Below are positions 54,516 to 63,221 of a stretch of DNA of 64,000 bases, one piece after another. The first letter of the stretch is position 1. Every line of letters begins with the position of its first letter. The position numbers and the translations under genes are program-made. Under the pieces are notes generated by a model. That model did no database searches, was not told the origin of the DNA, and saw only the letters and a list, made by a program, of their open reading frames with translations. Source of the stretch: Minwuia sp. (lineage in GTDB: Bacteria; Pseudomonadota; Alphaproteobacteria; Minwuiales; Minwuiaceae); contig JARGPL010000021.1 in assembly GCA_029210175.1 (NCBI GenBank), positions 1-64,000 on the forward strand, given 5' to 3'.

Positions 54516-55781
54516 TCATGCAGCCTTGCCCTTGTTGACCTGCACCGACTTCACGGATGCGCGGACGATCGGAATATCCTCATCCTTCATGGTCGGCATC
54601 TTCTGCTTTCGGGACAGCGCGGCCTCGATATAGGGGGCCAGCTCGGCCTCCTTCGCGGCTGCCTTGGCCGCCTGCTTGGCCTTGAACTCGGGCAGCACTT
54701 CCTCGGCGAACAGATTCAGCGAGTCGCAGATCTGTTCGTGCGTATTCCGACCGGCCTGCTGCAGGAATATGATCTGGTCCACCCCGGCTTCCTCGAACTT
54801 GCGCACATGGGCGCGGAAGTCATCGGGTGTGCCGATACCGGGGGCGTGCATAAGCCCGGCGGCATCATTCTCGTTCTGCCCGGCGGCGGCGGCGACCATC
54901 TCGTCATCATTGACTTTCCGCTGTGCCTGGAAATCCTCCCAGATCGTCGTCCGGCCCGGCTTCACATCCTCGGCCACCAGCTGACGCATGGCGAATCCGA
55001 AGAACTCGAAGCCCTCCTGCCCCTGCCGGATCGCGGTTTCCCGGTCGTGATGCAGGGAAAAGGCGGAAACCATCGCGATGTTGGCATTCACGGCGTGGCC
55101 GATGGGCACACATTCGTCCGACTTGATGATGTCGTAGTAGATCTTCGACCAGTTGCGCGCCTCATCCGGGTCCAGAAAGCTGAAGGCCAGCGCCCCGACG
55201 CCCAGTTTCGCCGCCACCCGGATGGTGTCGCGGTTGGTGCAGGCCATCCACATTGGCGGATGCGGCTTCTGCAGCGGCTTCGGCACCACATTGCGGCAGG
55301 GCACGGAGAAGTTTTCGCTCTCGTAGCCGGGATACGGGTTCATCACCAGCATGTTGGCGACCTGTTCTGCCGCCTCCAGCGCCATGTTGCGCTTTTCCCT
55401 TGCCGGGATGCCGAACCCGTGCAGTTCCAGACGGGTCGCCCCTTCACCGATGCCGAACTGCGCGCGACCGTTCGACACCAGATCAAGCGTTGCAATCCCC
55501 TCTGCCGTCCGTGCGGGATGGTTGTAGTTGGGAATGACCTGGCGAATGCCGTGCCCGATCTTGATGTTCTCGGTCCGGCCAGCGGCCGCGGCCAGAAAGA
55601 CCTCTGGCGATGCGCAATGGCTGTATTCTTCCAGGAAGTGGTGCTCCACCGCCCACGCGTAGTCGATGCCGAGCCGGTCAGCCAGTTCCACCTGTTTCAG
55701 TGAGTTCTGGAACAGGCGATGCTCGTCACCTTCATTCCACGGCTTTGGCAATTGCAGTTCGTAGAACACTCCGAATTGCAT
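54516..55781 (-). CDS. LLM-class flavin-dependent oxidoreductase
   Basis: This luciferase-like monooxygenase has 421 residues. It has the N-terminal MQFGVFYELQ, the ADRLGIDYAWAVEHHFLEEYS block, GRTENIKIGHGIRQ, FGIGEGATRLELHGFG, and PHPPMWMACTN, with a charged, Ala/Lys-rich C-terminal region. It uses FMN or F420; the F420 biosynthesis operon lies 2 kb away, which makes F420 possible. The substrate is unknown. The alpha/beta hydrolase follows in the same operon. Confidence 0.9.
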   Translation of the reverse strand: MQFGVFYELQLPKPWNEGDEHRLFQNSLKQVELADRLGIDYAWAVEHHFLEEYSHCASPEVFLAAAAGRTENIKIGHGIRQVIPNYNHPARTAEGIATLDLVSNGRAQFGIGEGATRLELHGFGIPAREKRNMALEAAEQVANMLVMNPYPGYESENFSVPCRNVVPKPLQKPHPPMWMACTNRDTIRVAAKLGVGALAFSFLDPDEARNWSKIYYDIIKSDECVPIGHAVNANIAMVSAFSLHHDRETAIRQGQEGFEFFGFAMRQLVAEDVKPGRTTIWEDFQAQRKVNDDEMVAAAAGQNENDAAGLMHAPGIGTPDDFRAHVRKFEEAGVDQIIFLQQAGRNTHEQICDSLNLFAEEVLPEFKAKQAAKAAAKEAELAPYIEAALSRKQKMPTMKDEDIPIVRASVKSVQVNKGKAA

Positions 55782-55865
55782 GATAATATCTCCCCATTGG
55801 ATGCTTGTTGTTACCGGAGAGTAGCAGAAGCAACCTGCGAGTTAAAGATTACTGGAGGCATTGCC

Positions 55866-56573
55866 GTGGCACACCCCAAGGCCCTGTTGTTCGACGTGTT
55901 CGGCACTGTTGTTGACTGGCGCACGTCCGTCGCCCGTGAGATCGAACGGATCGGGGCGGCGAAGGGCTTCACCGTCGACGGTCATGCCTTCGCGATGGCC
56001 TGGCGCAAGCGCTATCAGCCCGCCATGGCCGGTATCCGGGAGAACAATCGTGGGTTTGTGCCCCTCGACATCCTGCATATGGAGAACCTGCTGGAAGTTC
56101 TGGCGGAATTCGGCATCGACGGCCTTTCGGAGGCGGAGATCAACGACCTCAACATTGTCTGGCATCGCCTGGATACCTGGAACGATTCCGTGGGTGGCGT
56201 GAACCGGCTGAAGTCCCGCCACATCGTTGCCACCTGTTCCAACGGCAACATCGCGCTGATGGTCAATCTGGCCCGCCGAACAGGCCTCAACTGGGACATG
56301 GTGCTGGGCGGCGAAGTGGCTCAGGCCTACAAGCCGGAACGGGAAGCCTACCTGCGATCCGCCGCGTTCCTGGGGCTGGCACCGGAGGAATGCTGCATGG
56401 TAGCGGCCCACAACGAAGACCTGACCGCCGCCCGATCCTTTGGGCTGCAGACCGCCTATGTGGAGCGTCGGAACGAATTTGTCGCCGCCGGTGGCGCCCC
56501 GCGTCCCGCCAGCCAGGAATGGGAATGGGTCGCCAGCGATTTTCTGGACCTGGCGACAAAGATGGGGTGCTAG
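55866..56573 (+). CDS. L-2-haloacid dehalogenase type II (HAD superfamily)
   Basis: The 235-residue HAD enzyme converts 2-haloacids to hydroxyacids. Nucleophile Asp and Thr lie in LLFDVFGTVVDWR. ATCSNGN is motif II, the Lys of motif III is in AYKPEREAYL, and MVAAHNEDLTAARS is motif IV. GTG at 55866 is the start, with TGGAGG eight bases upstream. It is divergent from the LLM gene. A haloalkane dehalogenase is also present in this window, so haloorganic use is possible. Confidence 0.87.
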   Translation: MAHPKALLFDVFGTVVDWRTSVAREIERIGAAKGFTVDGHAFAMAWRKRYQPAMAGIRENNRGFVPLDILHMENLLEVLAEFGIDGLSEAEINDLNIVWHRLDTWNDSVGGVNRLKSRHIVATCSNGNIALMVNLARRTGLNWDMVLGGEVAQAYKPEREAYLRSAAFLGLAPEECCMVAAHNEDLTAARSFGLQTAYVERRNEFVAAGGAPRPASQEWEWVASDFLDLATKMGC

Positions 56574-56776
56574 GTGGCCGTCATCTGCCCTGTTGGTCAG
56601 TCAGAAACACGCGCCGTTGGAATATCGGGTTATCACAGGCGGCTTCCCGGCCTATGATGACGATCGCCAAATAGGCAAAACATTGTTCCAGCGTGTTTCC
56701 GGAGAGTACCAGCCCACAGGCTCGGGCATCCCTTCGTTTCCATACTGAGATCACGACCAGTCACTGGAGATACCCC

Positions 56777-57016
56777 ATGCAGCGTTCGACACCCAGCAAG
56801 GCCGAAGAGAAGGTTGCTCTGGAAGAGCGCAAGGCGAGGCAGATCGTCAAGGACAAGGAAACGGCCCGGGTCGCCCGCAACGCCAAGGTCGAGAAGCTGA
56901 AGGCATTGCGTCTGGCCAAGGAAGAGGCCGAACGGGAGGCCAAGGCCGCCGAAGCGGCGGCGAAGCCCGCCCCGAAGAAGCGCAAGGCTGCCGCAAAGAA
57001 AAAGCCCACAGCCTGA
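56777..57016 (+). CDS. Small Ala/Lys/Glu-rich coiled-coil protein
   Basis: The 79-residue protein starts at the ATG 56777, with TGGAGAT upstream. The middle is a long charged helix (EEKVALEERKARQIVKDKE and further heptad-like repeats), and the tail is histone H1-like (APKKRKAAAKKKPTA). I do not recognise a family. Such proteins may bind nucleic acid, but this is based on composition only. Confidence 0.6.
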   Translation: MQRSTPSKAEEKVALEERKARQIVKDKETARVARNAKVEKLKALRLAKEEAEREAKAAEAAAKPAPKKRKAAAKKKPTA

Positions 57017-57258
57017 CCTGTCACATCACAGTCACATCGTGCCTGTGTCGCAGCTCCCTGCCCTTGAAATGACACAATCCGAGGCGACATACCGGATGCT
57101 ATGAACAATGCCGTCGAAAGTCCGGCTGTGGCAGTTCCCTGCCATCCGGATGACAGACGGTTGTCGGGGTCCGGTCCGGTAATGGCCAGGACCTCCATCG
57201 GGCGCGCAGCCATCGGGCCAGCGGCTCCGGGCATTTCCATCGGAAGGGAAATCTTGCC

Positions 57259-57861
57259 ATGAAGCCAGTACGCATTCTCGCCGCCGGTCTGTTGATGCTC
57301 GTCGTCACGGCCTGCAGTGGCATCCATTCGAACGATACCTACAAGCGTGGCGAACTCGGCCGCTCAGCACAGATCGAGAAGGGCGTCATCGTCAGCGTGC
57401 GCGAAGTCAATGTGGAGGGCACCCGGTCCGGTGTCGGAACCGTTGGTGGCGCTGTCGCGGGTGGTGCCATCGGTTCCACAATCGGGGGCAATGATTTCGT
57501 GCGCGTGGCAAGCGCCGTCGGCGGCGCGGTCATCGGTGCCGTGGTCGGCACGGCGGCGGAGGAGGGCGTGACGTCCGGCCCTGCAACGGAATTCATCATC
57601 CGCAAGGCGAACGGCGATACCTTCGTCATCATCCAGAATGATGGTGAGGCGATGAAGGCGGGCCAGCCTGTGTTGATCATCTATTCCGAAAAGACCCGCA
57701 TCGTGCCCGATCAGGGTCAGGAGATCACGCAGGCGGCCGGCAAACAGTCGACCATGATCACCGAGCCCACGAATGGCCGGCCAGCAGCGGATCCGTCTGC
57801 GACCGATACCCAGCAGACGGATACCCTGTCGACGTTCAAGGAAGTGAAACCCGCTTCCTGA
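57259..57861 (+). CDS. Glycine-zipper outer membrane lipoprotein
   Basis: The 200-residue protein has a signal MKPVRILAAGLLMLVVTAC with lipobox VTAC. A central glycine-zipper region follows (GTVGGAVAGGAIGSTIGG and SAVGGAVIGAVVG), as in 17-kDa antigen/SlyB-like lipoproteins. After it come EFIIRKANGDTFVIIQND and QPVLIIYSEKTRIV, then a Thr/Asp-rich tail. It likely sits in the outer membrane. It is convergent with the cofD operon. Confidence 0.87.
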   Translation: MKPVRILAAGLLMLVVTACSGIHSNDTYKRGELGRSAQIEKGVIVSVREVNVEGTRSGVGTVGGAVAGGAIGSTIGGNDFVRVASAVGGAVIGAVVGTAAEEGVTSGPATEFIIRKANGDTFVIIQNDGEAMKAGQPVLIIYSEKTRIVPDQGQEITQAAGKQSTMITEPTNGRPAADPSATDTQQTDTLSTFKEVKPAS

Positions 57862-57896
57862 ACCGCATCGAAACAGACTCTCATTCGGAATTGAGG

Positions 57897-58841
57897 TCAG
57901 GGGCCGATTGCGAGAACGGCTTCTGCCAGGGCAATGCGGTCGTCCAGGGTTTGCATGACGGTGCCCGTGACCGTAATCCGCAGCCCCAGTTCGGCGAGGT
58001 CTGATGCATCCGCCCGGTCCTGATTGTCGATCACCAGATGGCTGATGATGTCGCGATATCGACGGGCGATGGCACCGACACTGGGCGTTTCCCCCAGTTC
58101 GCGGAACATCTTGGCCGTTGGTCCCTTGATGGCGTCCCCGCCAACGATCGGTGAAACACAGACGATGGGCGTGCCCGTCTGCTTGAGCGCCTTGAGACGC
58201 GTGCAAACGCCGGTCAGATCAAGGATCGGGTCAATGGAGATGAACGGGTTTGACGGCCCGACGATCACCATGTCCGGCCGGTCCAGCGCCGCCATGACTT
58301 CCACCGTCGGGGCGACCGCCACGCCACCGTGCAGGGCGAAACCCGTGACCACCGGGGCGGCGTGCAGCCGAACGAAATAGTCCTGAAACGGCAGCGCACC
58401 ATCGACTGTGTTGATGATGGTCGGTGCCGCCTGATCCGTCATCGGCAGGATGCGCGGCCCGACCCCCAGCGCCGATGCAAGATGCGTCGTGACCTCTGTC
58501 AGTCGCGCACCGGCGTTCAGGCGGCGGGTGCGTTCCACATGCATGGCCAGGTCATGATCGCCGAGAAAGAACCAGTCCGGCCCGCCAAGTTCCCGCATCG
58601 CGGTCATGAAACTGTCGGTTTCCCCCGTTCGGCCCCAGCCCTGGGCCGTATTGGCGCGGCCCGACAGCGTATAGACCAGCGTGTCGATATCAGGGCAGAT
58701 ACGCAGGCCCAGGTGATCGAAGTCGTCACCGGTATTGGCAATGATGCTCAGATCGTCGGCAGGCAGCACCTGCGCCAACCCGAGCGCCAGCTTGGCCCCG
58801 CCAACCCCGCCGGACAGATAGGTGATCGCGCGTCCGCTCAT
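57897..58841 (-). CDS. cofD: 2-phospho-L-lactate (or PEP) transferase, F420 biosynthesis
   Basis: CofD joins the phosphorylated C3 unit to Fo to make F420-0 (or its dehydro form). The 314-residue protein begins YLSGGVGGAKLALGLAQ, followed by IANTGDDFDHLGLRICPDIDT, WFFLGDHDLAMHVERT, IGPSNPF-like IVGPSNPFISI and VCVSPIVGG. All are CofD motifs. The start overlaps the cofE stop by four bases. It is the last gene of npdG-cofE-cofD. Confidence 0.94.
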   Translation of the reverse strand: MSGRAITYLSGGVGGAKLALGLAQVLPADDLSIIANTGDDFDHLGLRICPDIDTLVYTLSGRANTAQGWGRTGETDSFMTAMRELGGPDWFFLGDHDLAMHVERTRRLNAGARLTEVTTHLASALGVGPRILPMTDQAAPTIINTVDGALPFQDYFVRLHAAPVVTGFALHGGVAVAPTVEVMAALDRPDMVIVGPSNPFISIDPILDLTGVCTRLKALKQTGTPIVCVSPIVGGDAIKGPTAKMFRELGETPSVGAIARRYRDIISHLVIDNQDRADASDLAELGLRITVTGTVMQTLDDRIALAEAVLAIGP

Positions 58842-59602
58842 CGAAACAGGTCCATGCCCGGTTGCCGTACCAGATCGTGCGCCGTGCCGCGGGGGCCATC
58901 GAAGGTCATGCCGCGCACCAGCACGACCGGCACGCCTTCAGCCCCCTGCCCCATGACGATGGATGCGGCGGCGGACACTTCATCAGCGATGCCAAGCTCG
59001 CTCGCCTGCAGTTCCCGGCCATCGCGATCCGGCTGGCCCCGCAGGTCCTGTACCGCAGGCAGGCCGGCGACGCCGATGGCGATCCCGGCGCTGCCCACCC
59101 GCCAGGCCCGCCCCGGGCTGTCGTTGATGACGACGGCCAGATCCACACCCGATGCCGCCACCAGCGCACGGCGCAGGGATGCGGCACTGCCGTCCGGATC
59201 CTTTGGCAGCAGCAGGATGCGTTCGCGCCCCTGCCCGTCGCGCGGCACATTGGATGCATCGATACCGGCATTCGCCAGCACATGCCCCAGATGATGACGG
59301 ACAATCAGCACGCCCGGGCGGTGGCGAACCACCTCCGACGCTTCCGACAGCACCACCTCCACCTGGCGGGGGTCCTTGTCACACTGGGCAGCGATGCGGA
59401 CAGCGCGCGCCGACGGCACGACGTCATCCAGCACGACGTAGCGGTCCTCGGCCTTGGAAATGACCTTCTGCGCCAGGACGACGACATCGCCCGCTCGCAG
59501 ACCGCCGACGGCCGCCGCTGCCTGCAGGATCATGCCCGCAAGATCAGCGCCCGGCAGCACTTCAGGCAGCCCATCCAGCCCGATCAGTTCCAGCCGTCGC
59601 AT
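58838..59602 (-). CDS. cofE: F420-0:gamma-glutamyl ligase
   Basis: CofE adds glutamates to F420-0 with GTP. The 254-residue protein has a beginning MRRLELIGLDGLPEV, GDVVVLAQKVISKAEDR, RQVEVVLSEASEVVRHRPGVLIVRHHLG with the family His, DASNVP, and NDSPGRAWRVGSAGIAIG. It lacks the C-terminal FMN domain found in actinobacterial FbiB. The ATG at 59602 gives the family start; a GTG three codons earlier is in frame. It follows npdG by 26 bases. Confidence 0.92.
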   Translation of the reverse strand: MRRLELIGLDGLPEVLPGADLAGMILQAAAAVGGLRAGDVVVLAQKVISKAEDRYVVLDDVVPSARAVRIAAQCDKDPRQVEVVLSEASEVVRHRPGVLIVRHHLGHVLANAGIDASNVPRDGQGRERILLLPKDPDGSAASLRRALVAASGVDLAVVINDSPGRAWRVGSAGIAIGVAGLPAVQDLRGQPDRDGRELQASELGIADEVSAAASIVMGQGAEGVPVVLVRGMTFDGPRGTAHDLVRQPGMDLFR

Positions 59603-59628
59603 TTGCCCCACGCCCCGGTCAGGGCCGG

Positions 59629-60303
59629 TCAGTCCATGTCCGGCAGGTTGGTGATGCGGATACCGGCGCCCGGGCTCTTGTAGCGCTTGTTCATGAAGAT
59701 CAGCACGGATGTCAGGGCTTCGGCCACGGCTGCATTGTCGATGGGGCCAACGTGATAGCCCTTCATGCCACAGACCTCCACCAGTTCGATCACCTGTTCG
59801 CGCGCGGCAACCACATTGCCAGCGACCAGCACGTCACAGTCCGGGTCATGGTCGAGGTCAGCCAGATGATCTGCGGCGACGTTCTGGAAGGCGGATACCA
59901 CCTGCACATCCGGACCGAGGAAGTCCTGCGCGGCCTTGCCGGCGGACCCTTCGGGCGGCATCTGCACCCGGCTCACCTTCGGCGGCACCAGCGGCACGGT
60001 CACATCGACGACGATCTTGCCCTGCACCAGTTCACGCACTGATTCCAGGGTCGGGCGATGGTGGGAAAACGGCACCGTCATGACAACGATCTGGCCTGCG
60101 GCGGCGGCGGCCAGATTGTCGACACCCTGCACGTTGGTGCCGGGGAACCGTGCATTCAACTCGGCGGCGGCGGCTTCGGCCTTGTCCGCCGTGCGACTGC
60201 CGATGACAACCGGATATCCGGCGCGGACCCAGCGCAGGGCAAGTCCGCCCCCCAGATCACCCGTGCCCCCGAGGACGGCGATGGTAGGTTTGGTGTCAGT
60301 CAT
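59629..60303 (-). CDS. npdG: F420-dependent NADP reductase (NpdG/Fno)
   Basis: This 224-residue enzyme transfers hydride between NADPH and F420. It has the nucleotide motif VLGGTGDLGGGLALRWVRAGY and VIGSRTADKAEA, the central VVMTVPFSHHRPTL, DVTVPLVPP and VVSAFQNVAADHL, and the terminal EVCGMKGYHVGPIDNAA. All are typical of NpdG/Fno. It is the first gene of the operon, so the cell can both make and reduce F420. The promoter must lie in the 69 bases before it or further upstream. Confidence 0.93.
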   Translation of the reverse strand: MTDTKPTIAVLGGTGDLGGGLALRWVRAGYPVVIGSRTADKAEAAAAELNARFPGTNVQGVDNLAAAAAGQIVVMTVPFSHHRPTLESVRELVQGKIVVDVTVPLVPPKVSRVQMPPEGSAGKAAQDFLGPDVQVVSAFQNVAADHLADLDHDPDCDVLVAGNVVAAREQVIELVEVCGMKGYHVGPIDNAAVAEALTSVLIFMNKRYKSPGAGIRITNLPDMD

Positions 60304-60372
60304 GGAAATGTCCTGTCGTCAGATCATTGATTTGGGAAGAGCGGCTCTCGGGCTGTCATACGCAAGCGGCGG

Positions 60373-61476
60373 TCATCCGGTCCAGTCGGTATCATCGACG
60401 GTCAGGATACGGCGGATCTCGTCACTGACGAAACCGATGGCCATCGGGCGCTTCACACCGGGCATCAGGGTGACATCATACAGCTCTTCCACCACCCCTT
60501 CGATGCGCAACCAGTGCACGATATCGCCCGTACGCAGGTCGATGACATAGATGGCGCAGCGTGGATCCGCATCCGCACCCTTCAGCCGGTCATCCAGCGG
60601 CAGGCCGCTGAACGTCTTGTTCTCGCGCGGCTTCGACAGGCCGACCACGGCATAGTCGCCGATCAGGGTCAGACCGCGCAGGAAACCCGGACAGAATGTC
60701 ACCGGTTCGAACCGGCCCGCGTCCATGTCGATGTAACCGAACTCCCCCGTTCCGGCGTTCGACAGCCACAGCTTGCCCTGATGCCAGCGCGGGCTGTGCG
60801 GCATGGACAGGCCTTCCGCCACGATTTCGTTCGTTGCGACGTCGATGACGACACCGCCATCCACCCGGCGGTCGCGCCAGCCATCGGCCACGTCGGAGCG
60901 GCTGACCGCCGTGACGAAGCCCGGCACACCGTCGCGCATCGCCAGACCGTTCAGATGACAGCGATCCTCCGCCGCCAGCTTCGACAGGAAAGGCGGCTTC
61001 CAGACCGGCTTGAAGGAAAACCGTTCGCTGGGTTCCGCGATGCAGCCGAACAGCGTGGCAATGAAGTTCACCTGGCCCTCTGCCGTCACCGCAATGTCAT
61101 GGGTATCGACGTCGCCGGTGGTATAGCCGACCTGGGGCACATAGACCCGGTCGTAGCCCTGATGCGACTGGCCGGCTGGCAGGATGTTCTCGAACCGCCA
61201 GAGCTGATAGAGCGAGCTGAGCCAGATTGTCTGGCCATCCGCCCACATGCCCATGCAGCGGTTGAACGTGCGCTCGAACACCGACAGGCGACCATCGTCG
61301 CGCCGCCCGATCATGAACATCTTCCCCGCCTGGTAGGTCGAGAACCCCAGGCTGATATCCATATCCTTGAGCCAGTCGCCGAACTGCCGCGACGGCGTGA
61401 GGGAGAGTTTCTCGTCCGGATCGGTCGTGTTCCCGGCTGCATCCACGGCGGTCACGTCAACGTCGGTCATGGTCAT
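60373..61476 (-). CDS. TIGR03032-family protein
   Basis: The protein has 367 residues. The beginning SRQFGDWLKDMDISLGFSTYQAGKMFMIG, ERTFNRCMGMW, QTIWLSSLYQLWRFEN and RWHQGKLWLSNAGTGEFGYID are marks of TIGR03032. The repeat pattern of beta strands suggests a propeller. The function is unknown. It overlaps the TIGR02466 gene by four bases and is the last gene of a three-gene operon with a glycosyltransferase-like protein. Confidence 0.85.
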   Translation of the reverse strand: MTMTDVDVTAVDAAGNTTDPDEKLSLTPSRQFGDWLKDMDISLGFSTYQAGKMFMIGRRDDGRLSVFERTFNRCMGMWADGQTIWLSSLYQLWRFENILPAGQSHQGYDRVYVPQVGYTTGDVDTHDIAVTAEGQVNFIATLFGCIAEPSERFSFKPVWKPPFLSKLAAEDRCHLNGLAMRDGVPGFVTAVSRSDVADGWRDRRVDGGVVIDVATNEIVAEGLSMPHSPRWHQGKLWLSNAGTGEFGYIDMDAGRFEPVTFCPGFLRGLTLIGDYAVVGLSKPRENKTFSGLPLDDRLKGADADPRCAIYVIDLRTGDIVHWLRIEGVVEELYDVTLMPGVKRPMAIGFVSDEIRRILTVDDTDWTG

Positions 61477-62132
61477 TCCTGCATGGTCTTGCCCAAGCGT
61501 GGCTGTACCACGGTGGCATTGAAGACAACAGTGATGCGTTCACCGTCGCCGAAGAACGGATGCACCAGGTGCTTGCAATAGGCGGGGAACACCACGATGT
61601 CTCCGGCCAGGGGGTGGACGCGGCAGTGGGTCTTGGCGAAGCCGCGCAGGAACGTCATCTCCTGCAGGTCCAGCGGGTTGAGAATATCCAGACAGCCCTG
61701 CGGCTCCGGCTTGCCCGGCGGCACCTGCACGTAATAGATGCCGCTGATCGTGGTGCCTGCATGCACGTGCGGCGTCTGGTAATCCCGTTCCCGGTGCAGC
61801 CCGACCCAGGCGGATATCTCCACCCGCCCCTGCCGCAGCGATCCGCCCAGCACCCGGGTGATATAGTCCGTCACCGCCCTGGCAACGATGGGCTGCAACT
61901 CGGCGGCACCGTCGGGTGCATCCTGAAAGAACGTCACATCCGAATAGAACCCGCCCTGATGCGCGCGGTAATCGTCATCCGACGGGCCGCTGTGGGCCAT
62001 GTTGCGCACCGTCTGTGCAAGTCGCGCGTTCAGGGCGTCCGACCCCTGCGCCCGCCGCACCATGATCGGGCTGGCGAAGGCCCCGATCATCCGGGTTTCC
62101 GGCTCCGGGTTCTGCGCGTCGTCACTCATCAC
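61473..62132 (-). CDS. TIGR02466-family 2OG-Fe(II) oxygenase-like protein
   Basis: The 219-residue protein has a double-stranded beta-helix pattern: SAWVGLHRERDYQTP, the metal region HVHAGTTISGIYYVQVPPG, DIVVFPAYCKHLVHPFFGD with the distal His, and ERITVVFNATV with the likely oxoglutarate-binding Arg. The N-terminal FASPIMVRRAQG fits TIGR02466. It probably hydroxylates a macromolecule or sugar. It overlaps both neighbours (ATGA type), a sign of a coupled function with the glycosyltransferase-like and TIGR03032 proteins. Confidence 0.87.
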   Translation of the reverse strand: MMSDDAQNPEPETRMIGAFASPIMVRRAQGSDALNARLAQTVRNMAHSGPSDDDYRAHQGGFYSDVTFFQDAPDGAAELQPIVARAVTDYITRVLGGSLRQGRVEISAWVGLHRERDYQTPHVHAGTTISGIYYVQVPPGKPEPQGCLDILNPLDLQEMTFLRGFAKTHCRVHPLAGDIVVFPAYCKHLVHPFFGDGERITVVFNATVVQPRLGKTMQE

Positions 62133-63163
62133 TGTCCCTCCAGGGCCTTGTCGAGCATCGTCCGGGCAATCCGGGGGTGCCCGGCAGCCGCATGCAAGGT
62201 GGCAAGGCGCATGGCCTCCACCGATCCGGTCTGGCGCAGTTCAGCCATCCGGTCCTCGCTCAGTTCGGGCAGGCCATGACGCTGGATCTCCGCCACAAGT
62301 TGCGTGCGCGACAGGGACGGCAGGTTGGGCGCCACCCGCGCGGCGATGAGTCGATAGAGCGCCGCGGATCTGTCCTGCGCCCCCTCCCGCAGGCAGGCGA
62401 ACGCCGCCCGCAGCAGGTCCTGATCATGGCGGCTCCGCAGGCCGGGACGGTGATCGATGATGGGCCGCCCGATCAGATGCCGTTCCTCCGCCCCGCCGCG
62501 CCAGTTCCAGGTTTCGGGCAACCGCGCCCAGGTGAGGCCGAGCGGGTTTCGAACCGGGCTGAAACATTCGGCCAGCGCCACCTGATCGAAATAGAGCAAT
62601 TGCCGCCGCCGCGCCGGATCATCGATATGACCGACAAGCGCGTGTTTCACGGTCGCTTCCGGCGCATCGGCCATGGCCAGATTCCGCGCCAGTGCGGCCT
62701 GCCATTCGGCCAGCAGCCCCTGCACCTTCTCGCTCCGGCGAAACAGGATCACGCCCGCGTTGAAAATGGGCTGCCCCAGCAGTTGCCGCGTCAGGCTGGC
62801 GTCCGGCTGCGCCTCTGCGAATGCGATGTCCACCCGATCAAGAATCGCGAAAACCTGCCTCAGTCCCGGCTGAACCAGCCGTGCATCGGTATCCAGCGCA
62901 AAGGTCCGCTCATAGGGACTGTCCGCCAGCGCCGCCAGCCGCGCCCGCTTCGCCCCGCCTTCCGCACCGCCATCGTCACCCACAAGGTCCAGATGGCGCA
63001 CGGCATCAAACGGCGGGGTGCTGGCCAGCAGGTGTTCCGGCTGGTCGGTGAACAGAGTCACTGCCACGTCCGCCGCCAGCCGTTTCACCGACCGGGCGGA
63101 AAGGAACGCTTCCTCCACATATCGCGGCATCCGCACCGCTGTCTGAATCACACCTTGTTGCAT
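62129..63163 (-). CDS. Glycosyltransferase-like protein (GT-A pattern)
   Basis: The 344-residue protein has a GT-A-like start (VIQTAVRMPRYVEEAFLSARSV with VAVTLFTDQ), a DxD-type motif in FALDTDARLVQP, an acceptor-side PIFNAGVILFRRSEKV (typical of GT8-like enzymes) and YFDQVALAECF. The C-terminal 80 residues are helical. The sugar donor is unknown. It starts the operon with TIGR02466 and TIGR03032 genes. The amidase ends 58 bases upstream. Confidence 0.65.
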   Translation of the reverse strand: MQQGVIQTAVRMPRYVEEAFLSARSVKRLAADVAVTLFTDQPEHLLASTPPFDAVRHLDLVGDDGGAEGGAKRARLAALADSPYERTFALDTDARLVQPGLRQVFAILDRVDIAFAEAQPDASLTRQLLGQPIFNAGVILFRRSEKVQGLLAEWQAALARNLAMADAPEATVKHALVGHIDDPARRRQLLYFDQVALAECFSPVRNPLGLTWARLPETWNWRGGAEERHLIGRPIIDHRPGLRSRHDQDLLRAAFACLREGAQDRSAALYRLIAARVAPNLPSLSRTQLVAEIQRHGLPELSEDRMAELRQTGSVEAMRLATLHAAAGHPRIARTMLDKALEGQ

Positions 63164-63221
63164 GTGTTTCAGATACCGCAGATGACGGCGCGGTTCACGT
63201 GATCACGTGTACCGGATGGCT

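Noticed and set aside
56440-56748. Plus-strand open frame overlapping the end of the haloacid dehalogenase gene
   Set aside because: It overlaps a solid gene in another frame and the part beyond 56573 has no motif or ribosome site.
57101-57262. Small open frame (53 codons) ending in an ATGA overlap with the glycine-zipper lipoprotein
   Set aside because: No ribosome site before its ATG and no recognisable pattern; the lipoprotein has its own GGAAGGG-type site. A coupled leader peptide cannot be excluded but is unsupported.
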